Origin: Saccoglossus kowalevskii
Taxonomy: Eukaryota > Hemichordata > Enteropneusta > Harrimaniidae
DNA: 16,053 nt
Direction: 5' to 3'
Assembly (NCBI RefSeq): GCF_000003605.2
Contig: NW_003116451.1
Span: 657,939-673,991, forward strand
In this document: piece after piece, positions 8,015 to 16,053 of the stretch
Position numbering within the stretch: position 1 is the first letter of the stretch
Layout of the letters: each line of letters starts with the position of its first letter
The notes under the pieces: model-generated
What the model was told of the DNA's origin: nothing
Database searches by the model: none
Seen by the model: the letters and a program-made list of their open reading frames with translations, nothing else
Position numbers and translations under genes: made by a program

Positions 8015-8401
8015 TCATTTTGCCTGCCAGTCTCAATGAGTAGTTTATGGTCAAAAATTCTATATTTGCAAAAAGATCGCCTTAATTTAAATTTTTTTTT
8101 ATATCATTTAAATAATTCTCCATATCGAAGGTAGTTTTAAATTTTCTGTATAAAGTTACTTTGTTGCTTCATTCATTCTGCTGTCATTAAATAATTCCCT
8201 TCTCAGTGTTTTTACCTCCCCTATCTTTTCATGTTTTGATAAATCTGAAAGATTGTTTTCAGTTATCTTTTCTATTCTTTCTACCCATCCTGTTTTCCAA
8301 ATTTTTATTTCCATAAAGGCAGTTGCTACAATGTTGGGAACTTCTGGGTATTGTAGTCTCAACCAATATTTTATCATCTGTGTGTTACTTTTGACGTTCA
8401 A
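8015..8401 (-). pseudogene. LINE C-terminal domain remnant
   Basis: A frame at 8156-8401 carries IKYWLRLQYP and KTGWVERIEK. The next frame continues with LYRKFKTTFDMENYLND (about 8095-8160), and a third carries FDHKLLIETGR. This order is the usual C-terminus after the RT thumb in this LINE group. The expected Cys-rich end after ETGR is not preserved. Confidence 0.7.
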
Positions 8402-8457
8402 TAGATATCTACCCAGCTCTCCAAGAATATCATTTTTTGTTGAATTTTTGCTGACAC

Positions 8458-9190
8458 CTAAACGAATGCAAACTGTACACTTTCTATAATGTTACTATGT
8501 TTTGCTGATTCTTCTCCCCATACTTCACACTCATAATTAATAATTGGTACAATTAATTTATCAAATAAATTCAATGCTCTGCTAATTTTATAATGTGATA
8601 ATGTTAATAAAGACTGCTTTAACGGAAACGTTGCTTTCATAGCTTGGACGCAGTTTTGAATTTTCCATTCGGTGTGAAAACTATCTACTGTGGCAATTTC
8701 ATTTCCCTCATAAAACACTGACTTCCTATTTAATGTATGATTTCTTTGATGGAATACCATTAATTTAGTTTTATTTGGGCTTGCTGATAGTTTCCAAGAA
8801 TTAATGTATTTTGCCAGTGCATCTATACTGCACTGCATACCTTCCTGGGTCTGTGATAAGATTATGACGTCATCAGCAAATAAAATGCAGTTTAGTTTTT
8901 GGCTGTTCAGGGGGGGGGGGTTGCCAGTTGCAGATTTTATTTGTTCCGGCAAGTCATTAATGAACAAACTAAAGTTGGACTTGTATCACAGTCTTGTTTA
9001 CCCCCATAAATGAATCAAATTCATTTGTGAGCCCTTTACTAGTTTTTACCTTGTAGGATACCCCACTATACATATTTTTTATGAGGTTGTAAATATTTCT
9101 GGTGATGCCATATTTTTGCAATTTCCAATATAATCCATCACGCCACATGTTATCAAATGCCTTCTTATAGTCTACGAAGCATGCATACAA
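8458..9190 (-). pseudogene. LINE reverse transcriptase core (palm), frameshifted
   Basis: RT motif A, FVDYKKAFD, carries the first catalytic aspartate. It is followed by LKYGI-type and MYSG-type motifs and a broken motif B region at 8970-9015, where the frame changes. The next frame has FINDLPE and the motif C FADD (8869-8880), the catalytic Asp pair with Phe in place of Tyr, then a thumb segment with NSWKLSASPNKTKLMVF and YECEVWGEE. A run of nine or more G at 8910-8919 adds another likely length change. Catalytic residues survive, but the frame breaks make it inactive as it stands. Confidence 0.88.
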
Positions 9191-9355
9191 TTTTCTACTT
9201 TTTGAAACAGAGTTGATAACTTAAAGGATAGTATAACTTTTTTTTCTCTAAATCTTTTATTAATCTATTATAATTAATGTGGCAGTGAATAGCTTACCCA
9301 AGCAACTGTACAAAGCAACTCCCCTGAAATTGTCTGGGTCTGGGTCTGATCTTGA

Positions 9356-9850
9356 TCCTTTTTTGTGTAATTGTAATTGGTTCCATAAGATAGTTCTGGC
9401 CATACTTGATTAGTTCATTAATTATTTTGTCTTCGCCAGAAGATTTAATTTTAATTTCCTGACTGCAGATTTTACTTCACCTATGGAAATTGGTTCATTT
9501 AGTTCCTTATTAATCTCTTTATTATTTTCCATCTCCCTAGTTTCATTAATTATTTTATTTTGAAAATCAATGTCATATTTACAAGTTTTACTATTTTTTA
9601 AGTTATTCAGATTTTTAAAGTGGTTGTACCACTCATCTGCGTAGATTGTCACTGTTAGTACTGATACTAGTATCATTCTTTGAAAAGAGTTTGAAATTTT
9701 TCCAATATTGTTTTGGGTTACTTTCTTGCGATGTAAGTGAATGGCATGTCTTTTGGGTATTTCTCCACTAATTTGGCAACTTCTCTCAGGCTGAATTTCT
9801 TTCTTAAATTCCAACAATCATCGTCAAACCACTTCTGTCTTTTTGCGTTA
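9356..9850 (-). pseudogene. LINE polyprotein fragment, pre-RT and fingers
   Basis: The segment before the RT palm. KWFDDDCWNL, a charged linker (9422-9817 frame) with DEWYNHFKNL and IGEVKSAVRKLKLN, and then SSGEDKIINELIKYG in a different frame follow each other as in LINE polymerases. At least two frame changes occur (near 9720 and near 9435), and a stop follows IARK near 9720. It is not translatable as one protein. Confidence 0.8.
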
Positions 9851-9903
9851 TTTATTTTATCAATGAATTATCAATGTTATTGTTTTCATAATTAAATGAC
9901 ACC

Positions 9904-10255
9904 AGCTTATTAATGATTTCTGTGCTGTGGAAATCAGAGAGCACTGTTATTCCTCACTGTAAATTTCTTTGATACTTTAGAATGGTCATTTATGTACAAA
10001 ACCCTAGAACTAATTAACTTCGAATTCGGCCCTTCACTAATAAGATTGGTAGAAACATGTTATACAAATATTCAAAGTTATTACAAATATGGGTAACAGT
10101 ACTGGGTGGTTTGAGTTGCACAGAGGGGTCAGACAAGGATGTCACTCATCAACTGCGCTATTTATTTCCATAGAAGTACTCTCCATTCACATAAGAAACA
10201 TCAACTAAATTAAAGATATTACATTACCTTCCGGGCACGAGCAAAAATTAATCTA
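9904..10255 (+). mobile_element. L1/Tx1-like reverse transcriptase fragment
   Basis: A decayed RT palm on the + strand, opposite to the LINE beside it. The pieces are LINDFCAVEIRE (about 9911-9946), then ALLFLTVNFFDTLEWSFMYK (9941-10000, motif A with one codon missing) continuing to KTLELINFEFGPSLIRLVET and YTNIQS. After a +1 frame change near 10085 comes GNSTGWFELHRGVRQGC (motif B), then EVLSIHIRNIN, a stop, and IKDITLP. GVRQGC after a GNSTGWF-type hairpin and DTLEW after motif A are typical of L1/Tx1 elements. The fragment stops before the catalytic YADD motif. No single long open frame exists, so it is easy to miss. Confidence 0.8.
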
Positions 10256-10770
10256 AATTTAGTGTGCGTCTGTAAATAACCATAAATTAGTGATCATTTT
10301 GATGACTTTTGCATATGATTTTTTAGTGTCCGTTTTGAATGATAATTAAGCCTGTTGTATATCACCATAATTTTCATATCAATAATTACAATATAATCTT
10401 TTACGAATGGAAAACAAATGTTTACTTTTATTTAAGACGTAATGAAATACTTAAACTCGGTTAAGATTGTCTACTCAATGTTTTACATTAACTGATCTAC
10501 ATCGTTTATTCATCAATTATATTTACTGAATTTTGGAGTTAATCAATGCAAATTTAAAAAAAAAAATATTTAAAAATTGATGATGCAAACTTGTGAATGA
10601 ATGTACAAATCGGGTCTTAAATCATGCCCAACTAACCGCAGTGATGTGGCTGTTTGGGAAATTATTTACAAGCATGTCAAATGAAATATTATTATCCAAA
10701 TCGACAACTTAATTTCATATGCAAAGACCATGGGTAGACGCTTGCTTGTAAACAATGACACGCTATGGCC
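10256..10770. other. AT-rich stretch, no gene seen
   Basis: All frames are short and low in complexity. A poly(A) run of about 11 lies near 10556-10566. No similarity to the flanking L1-like fragment or to any known family was seen. Confidence 0.5.
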
Positions 10771-10775
10771 ATCTG

Positions 10776-10820
10776 ACGCATGCGCAGGTGACGACTCCCG
10801 CTTTAAAAATGGGGTTTCAG
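10776..10820 (+). promoter_or_regulatory. NRF1-like palindrome with ATG and donor, possible first exon
   Basis: ACGCATGCGCA at 10776-10786 differs by one base from the palindromic NRF1 consensus, a common promoter element in animals. It is followed by ATG at 10809 in good context (aaaATGG), which opens MGFQ and ends at a consensus donor CAG|GTAAAC (10821). No downstream exon could be linked. The arrangement may be coincidental. Confidence 0.22.
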
Positions 10821-10821
10821 G

Positions 10822-11220
10822 TAAACTGTTTCATCCGTTAAAGTATGTACAGCAAACTTAAATACAAAATGAAAAAAAAGCGACATTCCAAAAATCTTTG
10901 AACCAACAAAAATTCAAATAACATTGAGCAATAAAAAAGTCTATACCTACTGTGTATATTGGACTTTAATTGGACTGCAATTATTAATACGAATGAAGCG
11001 TAGGGCAGAAGTTTATCTCAAACATCGACCCAGGAGTGTGCGTGTACTTTCGGATAAATAATACTGTAATGAGTCACAGCTTGGCCGAGCATATTTGGTT
11101 GAGTGTGCAACTAAAATCCAGTATGTAGATGCACTATATAGGTATTTGTTCAAATAACAAAGGTGCTAGACTGGCTCAGCTGTGGTGATTTAAAGATAAA
11201 TGGAAAAAATAGTTCTGCGA
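10822..11220. other. Unassigned stretch, no gene seen
   Basis: AT-rich DNA with no convincing open frame. An AATAAA-containing sequence near 10928 has no coding region to serve. Nothing else is recognised. Confidence 0.5.
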
Positions 11221-11227
11221 AAGGTGG

Positions 11228-11293
11228 GGTGTGAACGCGAAACCACCACAGACTGGGTGATTTCGCGGTTACAGGGGATTTCGCGTTAACACC
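11228..11293. repeat. Inverted repeat built of CGCGAAA motifs
   Basis: GGTGTGAACGCGAAACC (11228-11244) is matched, inverted, by GGATTTCGCGTTAACACC (11276-11293) with about two differences and one gap. A third inverted TTTCGCGGTTA lies between them (11261-11271). The motif CGCGAAA is rare in the surrounding AT-rich DNA. The block looks like a small palindromic repeat element. Confidence 0.65.
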
Positions 11294-11327
11294 TCCATTT
11301 CGCTATTTTTTTTATTTAATTTTAAAT

Positions 11328-11633
11328 TTAAAAAGAAATAAATCTCCCAGACTGTGCCAGGCTACGAAGATATGCCTGTAACGCAATAAGCATGATGATC
11401 ACCATGCCAGTTTTGTTCAAAACCATCCCAGTCATGTATGAGAAACGGCTCCGGGCACGTTTGAGTATCAGAATATAGCAAATGTTGTATAAAGGCTGCC
11501 AGTCGTCCGTTTTCCTCGGATCATTTAGTAACTTGCCGTGCATAAGCATGTTATTATCTGGGCCCGCGGTGCCGCGGCCACTGTCTATTATCTTCATGCA
11601 CAGTTTGAAATGGGTCAGCTGATGCCTGTATGG
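11328..11633 (-). CDS. Unidentified possible coding exon with hydrophobic C-terminus
   Basis: On the minus strand an open frame (11328-11759) runs through a segment that is clearly richer in GC and CpG than its neighbours (for example CCGCGG twice at 11564-11577). A pyrimidine-rich stretch ending in tatcag gives a good acceptor, placing an exon start at 11633. The peptide after it has protein-like composition, including HFKLCMKIIDSGRGTAGPDN and LLNDPRKTDDWQPLYN, then a hydrophobic GMVIIMLIALQAYL near the end, possibly a membrane segment. The stop is at 11328-11330. No donor or partner exon was found, so it would be a last exon. I do not recognise the family. Confidence 0.4.
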   Translation of the reverse strand, partial: PYRHQLTHFKLCMKIIDSGRGTAGPDNNMLMHGKLLNDPRKTDDWQPLYNICYILILKRARSRFSYMTGMVLNKTGMVIIMLIALQAYLRSLAQSGRFISF

Positions 11634-11920
11634 CTGATACAAGTCAGAGAAATAGCTCCGGAAAAACAGAACCCAAATTAAAAAATAGTGCAAGTTGTAT
11701 GGTACTCGGGAAAACCAAAAATTTTGCGAGCTATGTAATAACAATGAAATTGAAGTCAAGTTTCAAGGATGTCAACTGTAGAAATAAGTCAGCAAATAAA
11801 GGTGTGGTCAGTTTCCAATTACCATAAGGACAGACACGTGTGTGGATGTACAAAAATAAACCGCCGGCAGAGCAATGGGTCACGTGGTCAAGAGTGGCGT
11901 ATCAGCGATAAATTCGTTAT

Positions 11921-12185
11921 CAGAGGCGGCGGCACGAATTTTTGCATTAAGGGGCGAGATCTGCTCACCCCTCACGCCGAAGACGCGTGCTCACTAGGGG
12001 GATCCAGAGGCATTCTCCCCCTTAAAAATGTTGAAATCTAGACCCCCTGAAACGCTATTTGCTGCATTTTGAGGGTCAAATTTTGCTGACACGAAGGATT
12101 TCAGCTTCAAGTTGATTTTCGAGAAAGCGACGCCCCTCCAATTTTTTTTTTTCGAGGGGGCGAGTGCCCACCCCCGCCACCCGTG
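11921..12185 (+). mobile_element. MITE-like non-autonomous DNA transposon, copy 2
   Basis: Homologous along its length to 1131-1372 and in the same orientation. Shared blocks include CAGAGGCGG.GGCACGAA at the left end, GAGATCTGCTCACC, TGAAATCTAG.CCC, CTGAAACGCTATTT.CTGCATTT and GCGACGCCCC. The right terminus (cccccgccacccgtg) is diverged, and no target duplication is visible, so the right border is approximate. It is slightly longer than copy 1, partly from a T run at 12142-12152. Confidence 0.75.
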
Positions 12186-12949
12186 ACCAATGAGTCACTC
12201 GAGTGTCTATTACAGATTTGGAAAATCATACGACTAATACCACGCCCTCATTACATTTTCAGCTCCCAGGGTGAACGTTTTAGATAGTGAGTTACAGATA
12301 CCCCCGCCCCCGGAAGAGTTTACTGCGGATACGCTAATGGGAGGTGGCGCATCCGGAAATAGCATAACAATTTATTTTGATCTAGTCCTGGTAATATTGT
12401 TTATTTAGTCGCAACTGTTCGGTAATGTAAACTTTGGTTTAGGAATCAAATATTCGAAATCATGTGGGTGACTGGAAGATTGTGGCCAGCCTTGAGTGCA
12501 ATTATATCCCAGTGTCTTGTCTACATTTTTATTTATTTTTCCTGCAAACACCTTACATGGATTTGTTTTTCTCTGTCTAGCTTACAATTTGTTTTCACCT
12601 AATTTTCCAGCCCCCACCATGATTTCAAAAGGTCTGATCCCTAACCCATATACTAGTAGATAGACGGGATTGGTTGCTTGACGTTCCAGTCTTGACTGAA
12701 GAGTAGTGAACATTTATTGCGAAAGTGGCAATTCGACAGTTGTGGTCAAGAGGTTCGAGCTGCACCTCTCTGTCCGCATGCTTGAGAGTAACCCCCCCCC
12801 CCCCAATCTCAAGGGGCCGATTATCCCATATTTGAGGTTTTGATAAAAAGTACAATAACGTAATAAATTCTGAAAACATAAAAAATAACAATACAGGAAA
12901 AAATCAAACAAGACGCTCACTCAGCTACCTTTGAACTTTACCCCATGAA
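12186..12949. other. Unassigned stretch with GC-rich patches, no gene seen
   Basis: A GC-box/ETS-like patch (cccccgcccccggaaga, 12301-12317, and atccggaaat near 12350) resembles promoter elements, but no exon could be tied to it. A C run lies at about 12791-12804. Minus open frames at 12625-12891 and 12714-12920 cross this C run and are low-complexity, so they are not called. Confidence 0.4.
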
Positions 12950-13307
12950 CCCGGAAATATGACGACGGTAATTGCGAGCTGTATTATTTCGAATAGTTCC
13001 GCCTTTGTGTATTGAACGTCAGACATTTAACAAATATGGCTGTAACGCTAGTTTGAACGCGTTTGCTGAATTCAAGTTGACGGTGGGCAAAAAGAAGTAT
13101 CTCAGAGTACAGCAGAGCGTGCCGATATTTGTCATGGCGGCAACTTGAGAGTGCACTTAGCCGAAGTTCGGTGGGTAAAGATCGCATAACTTTACTGTAC
13201 GCATCGATCGGCCCACAGCAAGGAAGTTCGGTTCAAAAATTCAACCTTTGTGACCTTCTGAGACGTAACTGGTTGTATTCAGCTATTTTCCTTAATTACG
13301 ATGGAAG
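12950..13307 (+). promoter_or_regulatory. CpG-bearing promoter-like segment with possible first exon
   Basis: CpG dinucleotides are frequent here and scarce in the AT-rich DNA that follows. An ETS-like CCGGAAAT (12951-12958) and a YY1-like ATGGCGGC (13134-13141) are present. At the 3' edge ATG 13301 in fair context (acgATGG) is followed at once by a strong donor (GAAG|GTAAGA, intron from 13308), giving a first coding exon of only M-E plus one base. The next exon would lie beyond 13308, possibly outside the window. This is inferred from signals and not from protein similarity. Confidence 0.3.
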
Positions 13308-15008
13308 GTAAGAACATATGGAAGTAATATTAAACTAATAACACATTTTATTCGTACAGAACGATGATATTATAGAAGTTATTCTTGTTTTGGCGTTCAC
13401 CACCTCCCAGAGTTCGTAATTTCGACAAGGATGTTTATCGACACAAGGAAGTAACTTCCATCTTTTGTTAGACTATTGATTTTTGTGATATCTTGAGGGA
13501 AAAGAAACACTTGTCTGTATTTCGCTTATTTTCATCAAATCACTGAACAGGGAATCGTTTTAAGGGATCACCCAATCAAACAGTGGGTGGGTCGCATTAA
13601 TGGCAGTGTGCTTCCTGATCTATGGTTTGAATAAGGTAAAAAAAGAAAATTACACAATGGGCATCGGAATTGTTAGAAAAATGTTAATTTAAATAATTTT
13701 TACCCTTCTCGCCCCATGGCAACTTGACTGTGAAATGTAGCCATCAAGGGTGTACTTATATCATTCTGCTTCTTGTTGGTGGCAAGGTCTATTGGTGATA
13801 AATATTTAATTGTTGGTGTTAGTGGGAGGCAAATTACATCATCTGCAACATAGAATGAACAATTCAAATTCAAAAGTTTTTCTAGAATGCAATTTATAAT
13901 TTATTTTTTCAAAAATAATGCTACCTTTTTCCCCATATGATTTGCAAACACTATTAGATTTCAGGTGAAGTTCAAGTTCAAGGAAAGTTGCAATAAACAA
14001 GTTATACTATCATTTTCCTTAAATAATATTTGTGGTGTAATTTTCATTTAATGTTTATAAAAAATTATGCATATGCTAATCACACTAAAATCTTAAAAAG
14101 TTTAAAAGGTGCCGTGTTCTGTTTGATATGGGACTCATAGCGACGTACACAACGCCTGTAAAATACATTGTTTATTTACATGAAATTCGAACACGCACTG
14201 CGTGACAATCACTGCCCTTTAAAGTGCATGTTATTTTTTTCAAAGAACATCAGTGAACATTCTCATTGGGTTTGTCTACTAAAACAGCTCGTTTAGAAAA
14301 GTACACTTCTTCTGTTCGATACTTAAGTTTTTGTTTTCATTTCCCTTAAAAAGTTTATGATTTTTGATGTCATTTATGTTATATATTTTTTTTACATTCA
14401 TGCGTTGTGAATTCAAGTGATATTTCCACCACTATGTTAAACTAATGGGCAGGGGATCACAATAGGTCACTCGCTTGGTTTTAATTTCTGTGTATTCAGT
14501 TGCCTTAAAATGTATGGCAGTTTTTTTAGGAGTTTTTTTTTTGGTATTCAACCTAAAAATGGTGGCAACAAATTTATCAAAATATTTTTTTTTAAAAGTT
14601 ACACATATTTGACTATTAGACATGTCATCAATTTGTCAGGAGAAAAAGTGCCTAAAAATCTGCAAAATTTAACAGTTTGGGAACAATTTTTATAAAAAGT
14701 CATGTTAAAGTAATTATCCATAAAAAAAATTTAAACATTAAGAACTTAATATTTTATTCAATTTATACATATTCATAACATTATACATATTTTATTCCCC
14801 AAAGAAATCATTACCAACCTGCAAAAATTCACATATTTAATGAAAAGTAATGACAGAAATATAAAAAAACTTTTAGGAGAATTTTTACATAAATCATTCA
14901 TTTTAAGAAATAAGCTTTCTGTGGATATAATACCTTGACTCTTTTTTTTTTCTATTTTTTACGTTATCATACTTTGATATTATTTTAATCACTTATATAT
15001 TTATTGCT
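13308..15008. other. AT-rich stretch, possible first intron, no gene seen
   Basis: Long AT-rich sequence with frequent T and A runs and no protein-like frame. The overlapping frames at 14432-14623 (-) and 14510-14695 (+) are Lys/Phe-rich products of homopolymer tracts. If the donor at 13308 is real, this is intron sequence. Confidence 0.45.
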
Positions 15009-15068
15009 GTAAACCAATAGAACATTTGTACTTCTAAGGATGCAATAAAGTTATTATTATTATTATTA
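15009..15068 (+). mobile_element. Probable 3' tail of a 5'-truncated LINE or SINE
   Basis: The sequence ends ATGCAATAAAGTTATTATT and continues as (ATT)n to about 15068. A terminal AATAAA followed by a short trinucleotide tail is typical of the 3' end of many animal non-LTR elements on the + strand. No coding part is left upstream, so the copy would be very short or a SINE. Confidence 0.4.
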
Positions 15069-15640
15069 ACATCAAATTACACAATGCCATATTCAACCCA
15101 TGTCCAATCCAGCACGAATCTCTTCTTTCAAGGTCGACTAAGTGCCCACTCCTCTTGAAACATGCAAATTTGACCAAGTAGTCATAAAACTTCGTCTTAA
15201 CTTTTCTGAACAATAAAATGCTGCATTTTGGGGAACAGTGTTTACATTATTTGCGCATACCATTGTTTATTCCCTGAACAATCATCAGCCATAGGAAAAA
15301 TAGTTTACACCATAGTTACAAGTCCATGAGTGACTATCTAAATGATTGCAGATTAACATCTATTTTTATACTGGCACAATGTGGTGCTAGTCACTTGTTA
15401 CATATTGATCTATGACCACACCACTGATTAATTACTTTAATGTACTGTTTTGTATGTAATCAATGGCAACATTAGTTCACTTATATTCAGCTTTGTAGTG
15501 ACCACAAACAAAAAAAATCCTTCTTCTTGTAATTTTTTTTGTAAATGTCCTTTAATTTTATAAATGTGCATATAAATTGTTTGCTCAAAATGGATTAACT
15601 ATAAAATACTTTATTTTCGTTATTTTTGCTGAAGAAGTGA
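15069..15640. other. Unassigned AT-rich stretch, no gene seen
   Basis: Short frames only. AATAAA occurs near 15212, without a coding region nearby. No recognisable element. Confidence 0.5.
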
Positions 15641-15641
15641 T

Positions 15642-15767
15642 TCAGTGAAAATAGAATCCAGCGAGTGTAATTTTTTTTCCTATATTTTACATTCAACTCA
15701 AAAATCAGTGAAAATAAATTCCATACAAAAAGACCCAAAAAGTCGTTTCAGTGAAAATTAATTCCAG
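15642..15767 (+). repeat. Three spaced copies of a TCAGTGAAAATA..ATTCCA motif
   Basis: TCAGTGAAAATAGAATCCAG (15642-15661), TCAGTGAAAATAAATTCCA (15705-15723) and TCAGTGAAAATTAATTCCAG (15748-15767) are near-identical 19-20 bp units in the same orientation, spaced 63 and 43 bp. The irregular spacing argues against a simple tandem array; it may be a decayed composite repeat. Confidence 0.6.
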
Positions 15768-16053
15768 CTCAAATAAAGTATTTAACAGTAATTAAGTTTT
15801 GAGAGTTGGAGTAAAAAATATAAATTCCCCTGAGTATACATGAAAATATTGGCCTTATATTCACCTCTCTCCACTCCTCCCTTGGGTATAATAGTAATGA
15901 ATTTGCATTAAATTACAGGGGATATAGCAAATTCACATCGTGATTCCAAAGAGTCAAACTATGTTCTGGTCAAAAAGTACAATTCCTCCCATGATGCAAT
16001 TTGTTTCTATCAAATAATGAAATGTATATTGCTTCAAAATAATGTCAAGTTTT
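15768..16053. other. Unassigned AT-rich end of the window
   Basis: No open frame, splice-site pair or repeat is supported in this last stretch. Confidence 0.5.

Larger units (their letters stand above)
7590..9870 (-). mobile_element. Decayed non-LTR retrotransposon (LINE), 5'-truncated
   Basis: Read on the minus strand, fragments of a LINE polyprotein appear in the expected order: a pre-RT segment (KWFDDDCWNL near 9815-9840, DEWYNHFKNL near 9620), RT (SSGEDKIINELIKYG near 9400-9440, YACFVDYKKAFD at 9155-9187, FADD at 8869-8880), a C-terminal helical segment (8156-8401) and a conserved HKLLIETGR near 8025-8050. Frames change several times and stops interrupt it. No endonuclease domain is present upstream, so the copy is 5'-truncated. 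The 3' end probably lies near 7590 with a tail like AATAAAATTATTATA. The domain pattern resembles CR1/L2/Jockey-type invertebrate LINEs, but the clade is uncertain. Confidence 0.85.

Noticed and set aside
12740-12775. tRNA-like T-arm (aggttcgagc) suggesting a SINE
   Set aside because: The loop length and B-box end do not fit, and no A box or cloverleaf could be formed.
12625-12920. Two minus-strand open frames with GGGG runs
   Set aside because: They depend on a C homopolymer run and lack splice signals or similarity.
14432-14695. Lys/Phe-rich open frames on both strands
   Set aside because: Artefacts of A and T homopolymer tracts.
15048-15070. (TTA)n as an independent microsatellite
   Set aside because: It directly follows an AATAAA and is better explained as the tail of a retroelement.

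Overview
The window reads as AT-rich nuclear DNA from an animal, probably an aquatic invertebrate. The reasons are a spliced synaptotagmin gene (a metazoan membrane-trafficking family), GT-AG introns with AATAAA polyadenylation signals, a long (TG)n microsatellite, and decayed LINE and short inverted-repeat transposon copies. The species cannot be named from sequence alone. No bacterial, phage or CRISPR features are visible.

The one confidently assigned gene is a synaptotagmin-like gene on the + strand, with coding exons 2977-3780, 5301-5424 and 6146-6468. They join in frame to a 416-residue protein: a short N-terminal segment, one transmembrane helix, a basic linker, C2A, C2B and a C-terminal WHTL motif. 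C2A keeps three of the five Syt1-type calcium-binding aspartates and C2B appears to keep none, so this looks like a calcium-independent or calcium-impaired synaptotagmin. Intron 1 holds a (TG)18 microsatellite, an NRF1-like inverted-repeat cluster, and a near-perfect 19-bp hairpin ending 25 bp before exon 2.

Downstream, 7200-7300 is a CpG-bearing segment with two ATTGG/TTCCCGC modules and a possible first exon (ATG at 7237, strong donor at 7261). From about 7590 to 9870 there is a frameshifted non-LTR retrotransposon on the - strand. It is followed directly, on the + strand, by a short decayed L1/Tx1-like reverse transcriptase fragment (9904-10255) that is split between frames. At 11328-11759 (-) there is an unidentified open frame with a good splice acceptor. 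At 12950-13310 there is a second CpG-bearing promoter-like segment ending in ATG plus a strong donor (13301-13309), after which the DNA is AT-rich to the end, as expected of a first intron or intergenic space.

Two copies of one short dispersed repeat lie at 1131-1372 and 11921-12185, in the same orientation. The first has terminal inverted repeats and a 5-bp target duplication, so it is a non-autonomous DNA transposon. The rest is mostly unassigned AT-rich sequence. No genome-defence, secretion or biosynthetic system is visible; the most unusual items are the calcium-site loss in the synaptotagmin, the hairpin next to its exon 2 acceptor, and the unidentified minus-strand exon.
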